DNA from: Hahella sp.
GTDB lineage: Bacteria; Pseudomonadota; Gammaproteobacteria; Pseudomonadales; Oleiphilaceae
Direction: 5' to 3'
DNA: 50,285 bases
Assembly: GCA_028280065.1 (NCBI GenBank)
Contig: JANQMN010000127.1
Span: forward strand, 1 to 50,285
A program made the position numbers and the translations under genes. Shown here one piece after another: positions 17,279 to 25,217 of the stretch; positions within the stretch are counted from its first letter, which is position 1, and each line of letters opens with the position of its first letter. The notes beneath the pieces are model-generated. The model saw only the letters and a program-made list of their open reading frames with translations, had not been told where the DNA came from and ran no database searches.

Positions 17279-18832
17279 TCACACTTCGTTAACCACTTCA
17301 AAACCCACTACCGAACGCTTCTCCTTGGAAAACTCCACGCCAATCAAATGAACTGGTTCGCCCAGAGACTGATATTTTTCCGCGTAACCTTTGTCTTTGA
17401 TCTGTTGTAAGGCGCGGCCCTCGGGGGAAAGTTCCACTAATTTGAATTCAAACAGGTAAATCTGACCGTTAAAGCGCACAGTCATGTCAATGCGGCCATG
17501 ATTGGTGGCGTCTTCCAGGGTGATATCCAAGCCGAGGGCAGCAAAGTGGCTATAGAATACACTGGCATAAAAACCTTCGTATTGCGCGATTGGGTTATTG
17601 GTGTACCAATGATGAGGGATGCTGGCGAAAAAGGCGGTGAAGAGCTGTTTTAGGCCGTCAAAGTCATTGGCCTTAAGCAAGCGGTATAGGGATTTGGAGT
17701 GCCTAATCTGTTCCTTGGCGTCACCTGTCCAGGCGTTCAGAAGCGTGGTGTATAGGCTTTGGTAGACTTCCTGGTTTGGCAGGCGCAGGCGGTAAAAATA
17801 ACGACCGCTGATTTCTTCTTCTTGGTCGATAGTGAGATAGCCTGATTGAAACATTAAAGCTTCGGTAGGAATATTGCCGATATCAAAGGTGGAGAGCAAA
17901 ATGGCGTCGGCCTCCAACTGATTCAATTCCGGAAGCCAAGTCTGGCGCTGGGTGAGTAGTTCTATAAGGAATGTTGGCGTTCCGGTTTCGAACCACCAGG
18001 GGTGGAATTTTCTCTCCCGAAACAACAGCAACAGATCGAAAGGATTGTACACCGCTTCTCCGAGCCAATTGTAGCCGTTATACCAGTGGCGAACGGCGTC
18101 TCGATCCAGGTCCTTGAGTTCGGGGGCGAATATGGTATCCACATCCTTTTCCGTGTAACCGCAGATAGCGGAGTAGTCTTGCGAAAGCGTGATATCACGT
18201 AGATTGTTGAGACCGGAAAATAAACTCACTTTGCTGAATTTGGTTACACCGGTTAGCAGACAGAAACGGATATGGGCATCCATGTCTTTAATCACACTGT
18301 AAAAATCCTTTAAGCCCTCGCGCATGACCAGGGCAGTGTCTGTGTTCGTGATGTTATCCAAAATCGGCTTGTCGTATTCGTCCACCAGTACCACCACCGG
18401 GAGACCGTATTTCTCATGCAATCTAGCAATCAAATCCCGAAACCGGCTACGTGGATCGGAATATCGGGCGGCAAGCGCATGCTGGCGTTCATGTTCTTCC
18501 AGCTGTTGGTGCAGTACTTGCCCTAAGGCCATTTCATTCTTGAGTACACCGCCACCGAAACTGATTCGTAGTACCGGAAAGCGACGGGACCAATCCCATT
18601 TATCATGAATAAAAAGGCCTTGAAACAACGCTTCGTTGCCTTCAAACAGCTCCTTGAGAGTGTCTATAAACAGACTCTTGCCAAAACGGCGCGGGCGGGA
18701 AAGGAAGAAATAACCGGACTCCTGTGCCAGCTGCCAGGCAAAAGGCGTCTTATCCACGTAGTAGCATTGTTCAGTTAAGAGTTTGGCCAAACTCTGAATG
18801 CCGATGGGGAGCTTTTTGCGTGGTAATGTCAT
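17279..18832 (-). CDS. AAA-ATPase-like protein with PD-(D/E)XK nuclease domain (PF09820/PF08011 type)
   Basis: A 517-aa protein of a widespread, poorly understood family. The N-terminus is typical: KLPIGIQSLAKLLTEQCYYV with YVDKT, then FFLSRPRRFGKSLFIDTL, whose RPRRFGKS is the family's Walker A variant, and VVVLVDEYDKPI as Walker B. The C-terminal 100 residues carry a PD-(D/E)XK nuclease pattern: HGRIDMTVRF then IYLFEFKLVE, giving D...E.K. Members occur in many copies in Bacteroidetes and some gammaproteobacteria and are suspected to be defence or mobile functions, without proof. Full length, no sign of damage. It stands alone, divergent from the TetR gene. Confidence 0.9.
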   Translation of the reverse strand: MTLPRKKLPIGIQSLAKLLTEQCYYVDKTPFAWQLAQESGYFFLSRPRRFGKSLFIDTLKELFEGNEALFQGLFIHDKWDWSRRFPVLRISFGGGVLKNEMALGQVLHQQLEEHERQHALAARYSDPRSRFRDLIARLHEKYGLPVVVLVDEYDKPILDNITNTDTALVMREGLKDFYSVIKDMDAHIRFCLLTGVTKFSKVSLFSGLNNLRDITLSQDYSAICGYTEKDVDTIFAPELKDLDRDAVRHWYNGYNWLGEAVYNPFDLLLLFRERKFHPWWFETGTPTFLIELLTQRQTWLPELNQLEADAILLSTFDIGNIPTEALMFQSGYLTIDQEEEISGRYFYRLRLPNQEVYQSLYTTLLNAWTGDAKEQIRHSKSLYRLLKANDFDGLKQLFTAFFASIPHHWYTNNPIAQYEGFYASVFYSHFAALGLDITLEDATNHGRIDMTVRFNGQIYLFEFKLVELSPEGRALQQIKDKGYAEKYQSLGEPVHLIGVEFSKEKRSVVGFEVVNEV

Positions 18833-18947
18833 CTTGGTTTTGGATCCGACGGTTCTTTGGCAAAGTATAGCCCGGTGGTAGGTCGCATCCTAGCGGATCA
18901 ACCAAAGTCCCTAAGCTCGTGGGCGCATCTCAAGAAAGATGATAATA

Positions 18948-19000
18948 TGAGACATATTTGTATCATACCGAATTTTCCATTATGATACAGATATGTCTCA
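18948..19000. promoter_or_regulatory. Double TetR-type operator with promoter between
   Basis: Two 18-bp imperfect palindromes of the form TGAnACAnATnTGTnTCA lie at 18948-18965 and 18983-19000, in opposite orientation. Extended to 20 bp the arms match at 19 of 20 positions; the spacer is 13 bp. A TATGAT -10 element overlaps the right arm, with TTGTAT 17 bp before it, and the mirror arrangement exists on the other strand, so binding would cover promoters in both directions. The nearest regulator is the TetR gene beginning at 19113, pointing to autoregulation and perhaps control of the divergent gene at 18832. Confidence 0.7.
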
Positions 19001-19112
19001 CAATGTGTGTGATGCTGAATTGAATGAGAATTGGTGCCTAGGCGTTATTGACATTTGGTCCAGAAGAGGCAACAACCAAAGGTCAACGGAGCCAAGTAAA
19101 CAGGAGAAATTA

Positions 19113-19682
19113 ATGGCTAACCTTGATGCCCGCGCAGAACGTTCACTGCAAGCGCTCATGCGTGCCGGGCTTGAGTTACTGAATCAAAACAAAGAAGCTT
19201 CGATGAGTGATATCGCGCTGCGCGCCAAGGTCGGCCGTGCAACCTTGTATCGGCACTTTGAAACCCGCGAGCAGTTGATTAGGGCGATTGCCCGGCATTG
19301 CCTTGATCGCATTGACAAGGCTTGCCAGCCTATCGAAGCAGAAGCGGAATCTGCCATCGATGCGCTTCGCTTGTTGTTTCGATACATTATGCCCCTTACC
19401 GCAGAACTGCAATTTTTGATGCGCCTAGATGCGGTGGCGGAGCAGGACCCTGAGTTGCTGGCAATGCATAGCAAGCAACAACAGGATCTAAGGAACTTAG
19501 TCCAGTTAGCAAAGCTGGAACAGACTGTTGACGCGCAGTTACCGACAGAATGGATTATTAATTTAATTGAGGGCGTGTTGTATGCCGCCTGGTTGACTAT
19601 GCACGAGCAATCATTAGCGGCCGATGAGGCAGCGGAGTTGGCGTTTCGTGCGATGACACGGGGAATCGGTTGCAGCAACTAG
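19113..19682 (+). CDS. TetR-family transcriptional regulator
   Basis: 189 aa from the ATG at 19113, chosen because AGGAG lies 7 nt upstream and the upstream extension is not TetR-like. The N-terminal HTH is clear: ARAERSLQALMRAGLELL, SMSDIALRAKVGRATLYRHF with the typical A..agvs..tlY.hF pattern, then REQLIRAIA. The C-terminal ligand domain (residues 60-189) is not diagnostic. The double operator in front suggests that it represses its own gene. No transporter or oxidoreductase target lies next to it on the same strand; the divergent AAA-ATPase-like gene is 281 bp away. Confidence 0.85.
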   Translation: MANLDARAERSLQALMRAGLELLNQNKEASMSDIALRAKVGRATLYRHFETREQLIRAIARHCLDRIDKACQPIEAEAESAIDALRLLFRYIMPLTAELQFLMRLDAVAEQDPELLAMHSKQQQDLRNLVQLAKLEQTVDAQLPTEWIINLIEGVLYAAWLTMHEQSLAADEAAELAFRAMTRGIGCSN

Positions 19683-19721
19683 AAGCATCGGGCTTCGCAA
19701 TAGGTACCTCATAAGCTAGGT

Positions 19722-21077
19722 TTATTTTTGCGGCCAGCGCAAGGTGAAAAGCGCACCTCCCAGTGGGCTGTCAGAGACCTCGACTCTGCCCTGATGCAAG
19801 GTGGAAATGCTTTTGACAATCGCCAAGCCTAACCCTGAGCCCCCGGAGTCTCGCGAACGGCTGGGGTCGAGGCGGGTAAAGGGTTCGAAGATGCGTGCAC
19901 GTTTACCCGGAGGAATGCCGGGACCGTCGTCTTCCACGGTAAATAAAAAACCGATGACATGGTGTTGGCAGTTAATTCGAACGCGGGATTCTGCAAATCG
20001 GGCAGCATTTCTCACCAGATTCACCACGGCCCGGTGAAAAAGTTGGGAATCGACAATAATGGTCGTGTCGGCAGAGAGGTCTTCAAAAAATAACTGAGGA
20101 TGCAGTTGTTGCTGTTGCTCGATGATTTTTTTGACGGTTTCAGAGACGCTTACTTCCTCTCTTTTGAGCTCTGAAACACCATGTTCAAGCCGTGAATAAT
20201 TGAGTACTTCTTTTACCAGCATATCCAGTTCAGTCAACGCCTGACTCATTTGCTCGATCAGTTCCTTAACCGCAGGCTTCGGTTGCTCTGCTTCCGCCAT
20301 GTCCAGGGCGAAACTCAGGCGCGCCATGGGGCTGCGAAATTCGTGGGCAACGCCATGCAGCAAATCACGCAATTCATCATAATGGCGTACTCGCTGTTGG
20401 CTTTCCTTTTGCAGATTGCGTTCGAGGTAACGAATTTTACCTGTGAGGGTAGCCGCTCTGGTTGCCGCCCTGTTTGGCGCTTTGTCTTGAGAGATTGGCA
20501 TGTCCAATTGATGGGCAATGTTGTCCAGCGCGGAGGAACTGACTGTAAATTCATTGTGAATCTTGTCCAGTAGCCACCAAAGTAAAACGCCGAGTAACAG
20601 CAGGCACAGAACTGCCAAAACAAGCGTTGCTAGCGAACTGAGTAACTGGTTTGACGAGGTTTCAAAAACAAACTCAAATACTTGATCGGGCGATTTTCCA
20701 GGAAGATAAAGCTCCCAGCGTTGTGTGTTGGGCTCCTCATAGATCAGCCAGTTTTGTGCCGCCAGATAGGCTAAGTCATCTTCACTCAGATCCGCCTGCG
20801 CTGGCGTGACAATGGCAAATTTTTGTAAGCGGTGTGGGGATTCTGCGGGGATGAGTAATGAAAAACTTGCGAGTGTTGGCTGATCCGAAGTCGCTATGCG
20901 GCGCGCGAACGCCTCGGCAATCTGGTCCTGGGATTCGACGATCTCGACTATATCCGGCTGGCCAATAACCTTCTCAAGCCAATCGTTGGCGATAAAAAAG
21001 AGCACAAAGATAAGACAGCAGGGCAGATAAAAGGTGAGAAAGGTCTTGTGTCTGGGCGGTAGGGTTAGGTCTCGCAA
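19722..21077 (-). CDS. Sensor histidine kinase, RstB-like
   Basis: 451 aa. Membrane helices at about 13-32 and 146-169 bracket a periplasmic sensor domain of about 110 residues. Then a HAMP-like linker, the dimerisation/phosphoacceptor motif GVAHEFRSPMARL, the N-box VVNLVRNAARFA, G1 DDGPGIPPG, the F-box region FEPFTR and G2 GSGLGLAIVK. All catalytic motifs are intact. The short H-box and overall length resemble RstB. It overlaps the response regulator gene by 13 bp and is read second, so kinase and regulator form one operon. The ligand cannot be inferred. Confidence 0.88.
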   Translation of the reverse strand: MRDLTLPPRHKTFLTFYLPCCLIFVLFFIANDWLEKVIGQPDIVEIVESQDQIAEAFARRIATSDQPTLASFSLLIPAESPHRLQKFAIVTPAQADLSEDDLAYLAAQNWLIYEEPNTQRWELYLPGKSPDQVFEFVFETSSNQLLSSLATLVLAVLCLLLLGVLLWWLLDKIHNEFTVSSSALDNIAHQLDMPISQDKAPNRAATRAATLTGKIRYLERNLQKESQQRVRHYDELRDLLHGVAHEFRSPMARLSFALDMAEAEQPKPAVKELIEQMSQALTELDMLVKEVLNYSRLEHGVSELKREEVSVSETVKKIIEQQQQLHPQLFFEDLSADTTIIVDSQLFHRAVVNLVRNAARFAESRVRINCQHHVIGFLFTVEDDGPGIPPGKRARIFEPFTRLDPSRSRDSGGSGLGLAIVKSISTLHQGRVEVSDSPLGGALFTLRWPQK

Positions 21078-21793
21078 AACAGGTAACCTTCGCCACGAAT
21101 CGTCTTAATAATTTGCGGTGTCTTGGGATCGTCTTCGACCTTTTTGCGAATCCGGGAGATCCGCAGATCGATAGACCGGTCTAAGCCGTCGTAATCCAAA
21201 TTGAAAATTTCCCGATAGACCGTTTCCCTGGAAACAATATGGCCCCGTTGCTTGGCCAGGAAGTAGAGCAGATTAAATTCGGCATCGGTAAATTCCAATA
21301 ACTGATTGCCCTTGTAAACGGTTCGGTCGCCCGGATTAATCCGCAACGCTTCGGCACAGATGACCGAGCTAATTTCTTCGGATTGCTGCTCGGGAGTCGG
21401 ATCGCTGGCAGAGTACGTCTCAACGCGGCGTAGCTGGGCTCGGATATGCGCCAGTAAAACCCGTGATTTTACCGGCTTGCTTAGATAATCATCAGCGCCA
21501 ACCTCGAGACCGGCGACTTCATCGATATCCTCGTCCAGTGCGGTCAACATGATGATAGGGCCGTGATAGCTTCGGCGAATTTCTCTGCACACGGATAATC
21601 CATCCATTTCCGGCAACATCACGTCCAAGACAATCAAGGCCGGTGTATATTGTTGCAACCACTGCACGGCGGACTCGCCGTTATGTAGCACATCCACATC
21701 AAAATGGTGTTGTTCCAGAAACTGTTTAACCAGTTTGGTGAGCTGCACATCGTCATCAACGATCAGCAGCCGTTCTTTCTTCTTGGTCAGCAT
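21065..21793 (-). CDS. OmpR-family response regulator, RstA-like
   Basis: 242 aa: receiver domain (residues 7-120) with acidic pocket VDDD, phosphoacceptor Asp57 in LIVLDVMLPEMDG, switch Thr in IMLTALD and Lys in YLSKPV, followed by a winged-helix DNA-binding domain (140-240) with VSRETVYREIFNLDYDGLDRSIDLRISR...RTIRGEGYLF (quoted in parts). It is transcribed before the kinase. Its upstream region has been rebuilt: the first 13 codons and the DNA before them occur again, 92 percent identical, at 23010-23151, beyond the inserted RhuM gene. Its native promoter may therefore have been displaced. Confidence 0.9.
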   Translation of the reverse strand: MLTKKKERLLIVDDDVQLTKLVKQFLEQHHFDVDVLHNGESAVQWLQQYTPALIVLDVMLPEMDGLSVCREIRRSYHGPIIMLTALDEDIDEVAGLEVGADDYLSKPVKSRVLLAHIRAQLRRVETYSASDPTPEQQSEEISSVICAEALRINPGDRTVYKGNQLLEFTDAEFNLLYFLAKQRGHIVSRETVYREIFNLDYDGLDRSIDLRISRIRKKVEDDPKTPQIIKTIRGEGYLFCET

Positions 21794-21896
21794 GTTTAGT
21801 CGCTTAACACCAGCGGGTTATTAATGTAAATGTCCTCCCATTTGGCCAATACATTAATACCGTGAGCTGTTTGTGGTAGAGGTAATGTGAGCGTCA
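21755..21896. repeat. Direct repeat copy A flanking the RhuM cassette
   Basis: 142 bp that recurs without gaps at 23010-23151 (constant offset 1255), with 11 differences by my count. This copy covers the first 13 codons of the response regulator, the 3-bp space and about 33 codons from the end of the small secreted-protein gene. At 21897 the sequence changes abruptly into unrelated DNA of the cassette. The flanked cassette runs from 21897 to 23009. Confidence 0.9.
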
Positions 21897-21972
21897 ACCC
21901 TTCAAATACCGCCATTGTGGAATCAATCTCATCGGTTTGATAGCCTAGATTCGGGTTGAACTTAAGTTTCAT
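21796..21972 (-). pseudogene. Chimeric ORF: restriction-subunit start fused to secreted-protein tail
   Basis: A 58-aa frame. It opens with ATG inside the end of the RhuM gene (overlap 11 bp, an operon-type junction) and begins MKLKFNPNLGYQTDEI and then VFEGL, the typical opening of type III restriction (Res) subunits. After residue 25-26 it passes in frame into LTLTLPLPQTAHGINVLAK and the end VLSD, which is the C-terminus of the secreted protein at 23051-23428 with four or so changes. I read this as the stump of a res gene lost in a recombination that joined it to host DNA. Whether it is translated is unknown. Confidence 0.7.
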
Positions 21973-22972
21973 TGGTAGGGCCTGCCAACATATTCATAAT
22001 CAAACGAATCAATACGTCTTTCTGTTTCGGGTCAGATTCTGCCACCAGCAAAGTTAGGGCGGCTAACCCGGTGTCGTTAATGATGGGTTCCCCTTGTTTA
22101 TTGAACAGACGATTGTTCCGATTTAAAAAATCGACAAACAAGAATGCGCCTGAGCGCTTGTTGCCATCAGAAAAGGGGTGATTCTTCACTACGAAATACA
22201 AAAGGTGAGCGGCTTTACTCTCTATTGTGGGATAGGCGGGTTCGCCAAATACGCTTTGATCCAAATTTCCCCAGATGCCAGCTAATCCTTCATCTCGCGG
22301 GTTGGCGAAGAGTGATGTTGCTTCACCCCGCTCAATAAGTTCGGCTTTTAAACTTGCCAAAGATTGAAGTGCGTCTTCCAGCGGTGGCAAGCTACCTCCA
22401 GCTTGAGCGCTAGGTTCTTCCAACAGACCTTCGTCGTAACGTTGCAGCCATAAAAACGTTTGAGTATAGCGGCTCACAATCTCAACTAAGCCGCGTCCGG
22501 ACTGCAAGGCTAGTTCAGGAGATTGGGCCGTGCGTCTAATTAGGGTTAGCGCTTGCTCCAGTTCTTTGGCATTTTGCTCAAAGCGCTGTTGGTTAAGGGT
22601 GTAGCCTCGAGTAAGATGTTCTTTAAGACGCTGGGTCGCCCAAATTCGGAACTGAGTGCCCTGTAACGATTTCACCCGATAACCGACAGAAATGATGACA
22701 TCAAGATTATAGTGCTCTACTTGATACGTTTTACCGTCTGTCGCAGTTGTCGCAAAATTTGCGACAACTGCATCACGAAGCAACTCTCCCTCATTGAACA
22801 CATTATTGACGTGTTTACCAATTGTTTTCACATCTCGTCCAAACAGCTCCGCTAACTGGTGGCGATTCAACCAGACTGTTTCGTTTTGAAGTTGCACTTC
22901 AATCTGTGTTTTCCCATTGTCTGATTGGTAGATTTCAATTTGTACAGGATCTGATGGTTTATCCAATTCCAT
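21962..22972 (-). CDS. rhuM: RhuM/Fic-DOC family protein
   Basis: 336 aa. The N-terminal part matches the virulence protein RhuM family: IEVQLQNETVWLNRHQLAEL, FGRDVKTIGKHVNNVF, and HYNLDVIISVGYRVKSLQGT with FRIWATQRLKEHL. The C-terminal third is a Fic/DOC domain with HPFSDGNKRSGAFLFVDFL, the complete active-site loop, so AMP or other phospho-transfer activity is possible. RhuM genes commonly sit between methylase and nuclease genes of restriction loci, which agrees with the restriction-like stump directly after it. It lies on the inserted segment 21897-23009 and is itself undamaged. Confidence 0.88.
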   Translation of the reverse strand: MELDKPSDPVQIEIYQSDNGKTQIEVQLQNETVWLNRHQLAELFGRDVKTIGKHVNNVFNEGELLRDAVVANFATTATDGKTYQVEHYNLDVIISVGYRVKSLQGTQFRIWATQRLKEHLTRGYTLNQQRFEQNAKELEQALTLIRRTAQSPELALQSGRGLVEIVSRYTQTFLWLQRYDEGLLEEPSAQAGGSLPPLEDALQSLASLKAELIERGEATSLFANPRDEGLAGIWGNLDQSVFGEPAYPTIESKAAHLLYFVVKNHPFSDGNKRSGAFLFVDFLNRNNRLFNKQGEPIINDTGLAALTLLVAESDPKQKDVLIRLIMNMLAGPTNET

Positions 22973-23009
22973 TATTCACTTCTTGTTACACCGTTTTAAA
23001 ATCTATTTG

Positions 23010-23151
23010 ATCAACGACCAGCAGCCGTTCTTTCTTCTTGGCCAGCATGTTTAGTCGCTTAACGCCAGCGGGTTATTAATGTAAATGTCTTCCCAGTTGG
23101 CCAATACGCTAATCCCATGAGCTGTTTGTGGTAAAGGTAAAGTGAGCGTCA
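23010..23151. repeat. Direct repeat copy B flanking the RhuM cassette
   Basis: Partner of 21755-21896. This copy holds the true 3' end of the secreted-protein gene (stop at 23051) and then, past it, an orphan stretch corresponding to the first 13 codons of the response regulator, cut off at 23010. Before the event the secreted-protein gene and the response regulator were evidently neighbours on the - strand. Confidence 0.9.
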
Positions 23152-23428
23152 GCCATTCGGTTCTTTTGCGGCAGCGATCCGGCTTTAAACGCACAATGCT
23201 TAATGTCGGCTCATCCATCAGCAGTCGAAAATGTTCGCTGGAAGTGCAGCCGTTACTCTTAACAGTAATCGATAATTTGTCTTTTTCCACACTAATTGCC
23301 TGTAAAGGCTCTAGACGTAAAAGGTCAACAGCCGGTGTTGTTTCTGAGCCGGGTTGGCCATAGCTGAAAGCGCTGATAAACAGTAATCCGATGCTCAATA
23401 ACCGCAGAAATGGGGGTAAGGTTTTCAT
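23051..23428 (-). CDS. Small secreted protein, unknown
   Basis: 125 aa with a signal peptide cleaved near residue 24 (SAFSYG before QPGS). The mature part has two cysteines in SNGCTSSEHF and PDRCRKRTEW that may pair. Not recognised. The repeats show that it was once directly upstream of the RstA-like regulator gene, 3 bp apart, so it was probably co-transcribed with the two-component system and may be its periplasmic accessory. The insertion has separated them by about 1.25 kb. Confidence 0.7.
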   Translation of the reverse strand: MKTLPPFLRLLSIGLLFISAFSYGQPGSETTPAVDLLRLEPLQAISVEKDKLSITVKSNGCTSSEHFRLLMDEPTLSIVRLKPDRCRKRTEWLTLTLPLPQTAHGISVLANWEDIYINNPLALSD

Positions 23429-23521
23429 GTTTTTTCCTGTTTATATTCGAAGGTTGGCGTATTTCGGGAAAACTATCTCAAAATACGCCATTGGATTTTT
23501 TATAATTGGGCTGTGATCAAA

Positions 23522-25066
23522 TTAGCCGAACCAGGCGTTGAACCAATCATCCCACCAACCATCGTCCATGGTATCGTCACCGGCGAGAGAATCGTCTTCA
23601 TCCGTCCAGAAGTCGCTATCGTCATCGCCCCAGAAGCCATCGTCGTTCCACCAGCTGTCATCGTTTCCATCGTTGCCGGTTCCCCAGTCATCGTCTGCCA
23701 ACCAATCATCGTCGCCGCTATTCCAGTCCTCATTAACGTTCCAGTCATCATCGCCGCCCGCCCAGTCGTCATTGCCGTTGGTGTCGTCGGAGCCCCAGTC
23801 GTCATCTGTTCCTGGGGAATCGTTGCCGATATCGTCGTTAGGGTAATCGTCCTGAACCGGGATATTGTTGTATTTCACTAACAAGTTAGTGTTTTGAACC
23901 ATTGAATAGGCCGCTAGAACGATGTTGTAGGTACCTGCTTGCGGATAGGAGATAAAGATCTCCTCATTGTTACCGTCCTGCATGGCCATGTAGTCTGCAG
24001 TATCTTCCGGCTGATAATCCCGGCCTACCAGAATATCAACATCGCCTGTGCCGCCGAATGTAGTGATGAGCAGATAATCCACACCATTTGGAACCTCGAT
24101 TTTGGCTAGGGCGGTTTCCCCTTCTTTCAGATTTATTTGGGTCGATAGGTGGACCGAATCATCCTGAATCACTGTCAGATTATCTGGAGTTGGTAATGGA
24201 TCTGGCTGATCGCCGGGGGAGGAATCATCGTCCCCAATTTGGCCGCTCATGGCGCTGGTTAACCAGTTGCCGAAACTTTCCGTTCGGGTGTAAACACCAT
24301 ATTTGTTAGGCAGGGCGCAACCTTCTCCCCAGCTAACAATGCCGACTTGATAGAATTCATTAAAGTGGTTGACGAATAGCGGCCCTCCCGAATCTCCCTG
24401 GCAGGAATCCTTTCCACCCTGCTGATAACCTGCGCAAATGTTGTGCGAGTGAATATCTCCCGGATAATAGGCAGATTCACAGGTTTCCGGGCTGACGAGT
24501 GGAAGATCCACTTTTTGCAGTGCATCAGGCATCGGGCCGTCGCTTTGCAGAGTCCCCCAGCCAATCACGGTCGCCGTTTCTCCGGGTGTTGCCGCTTGTT
24601 GCATAACCTGTTGGTCGGCAAGCTGCAATCTTGTAAAACGCTGGTCCGCTGCCTGTTTTAGCTGAAGCAGGGCGATGTCGTTTTCCAGTGAAAAATCATC
24701 ATATTGCTGATGACGGATGATCCGGCTGACTTCCAGCGTTTGTTTTTCCGGAGACTGTTGCTGACTGTGAACGCCTAGCACGACTTTTACCTGGTTGGCG
24801 GAAGCGCCCACAACGCAATGGGCAGCCGTCAGTACATAGTTGTCGGCAATCAATGATGCGCCGCAAAAGTGATCCCCGTATTGGTCCTGTAACGACACCA
24901 TCCACGGAAATTCACCTATCTGCGCTTCCTGGCCGCCGACAATTTTGGGATTGATCCCGGTGGTTGGCCCACGGAAAGTAAGGTCTTTGGTATGGGGGTT
25001 GGCCAAGGAAAGTGACCAGGGTGAAGTTGCCAGAGCGGCACATAAGACAGCATGAATCGGTTTCAT
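23522..25066 (-). CDS. Secreted trypsin-like protease with PPC domain and Trp/Asp-rich tail
   Basis: 514 aa from the ATG at 25066, which has AGGT 7-8 nt upstream; the ATG five codons earlier has none. Signal peptide to about residue 23, short propeptide, then KIVGGQEAQIGEFPW at the mature start. Triad: His83 in LTAAHCV, Asp130 in ENDIALLQL, Ser226 in DSCQGDSGGP; the Asp six residues before Ser predicts cleavage after Lys/Arg. Residues about 310-410 are a pre-peptidase C-terminal (PPC) domain. Residues about 412-514 are an extreme tail of repeated DDDW/DDW units. Extracellular. The tail might bind calcium or serve in export or surface attachment; no known sorting signal is visible. Confidence 0.9.
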   Translation of the reverse strand: MKPIHAVLCAALATSPWSLSLANPHTKDLTFRGPTTGINPKIVGGQEAQIGEFPWMVSLQDQYGDHFCGASLIADNYVLTAAHCVVGASANQVKVVLGVHSQQQSPEKQTLEVSRIIRHQQYDDFSLENDIALLQLKQAADQRFTRLQLADQQVMQQAATPGETATVIGWGTLQSDGPMPDALQKVDLPLVSPETCESAYYPGDIHSHNICAGYQQGGKDSCQGDSGGPLFVNHFNEFYQVGIVSWGEGCALPNKYGVYTRTESFGNWLTSAMSGQIGDDDSSPGDQPDPLPTPDNLTVIQDDSVHLSTQINLKEGETALAKIEVPNGVDYLLITTFGGTGDVDILVGRDYQPEDTADYMAMQDGNNEEIFISYPQAGTYNIVLAAYSMVQNTNLLVKYNNIPVQDDYPNDDIGNDSPGTDDDWGSDDTNGNDDWAGGDDDWNVNEDWNSGDDDWLADDDWGTGNDGNDDSWWNDDGFWGDDDSDFWTDEDDSLAGDDTMDDGWWDDWFNAWFG

Positions 25067-25217
25067 CGTTAGCACCTGCATATTAAATTAAGGTTAAACC
25101 GCTATCCCCGATTCTTGTTATGGGTAAGCGGCTATCTGCAGGTTCGATACTAACGGGTGTTTGATTGTACAAATGTAGCGAGAATGTGGAGGAAGTGTAC
25201 AACCGGGATTTGCTTAT

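Noticed and set aside
23051-23428. DUF3019 assignment for the secreted protein next to the RstA-like gene
   Set aside because: DUF3019 proteins often accompany RstA-like regulators, but the characteristic Cys and Trp motifs are not in this sequence.
23513-23881. Long + strand frames rich in Val/Ile or Ser
   Set aside because: They are the complement of the Asp/Trp repeat tail of the trypsin gene.
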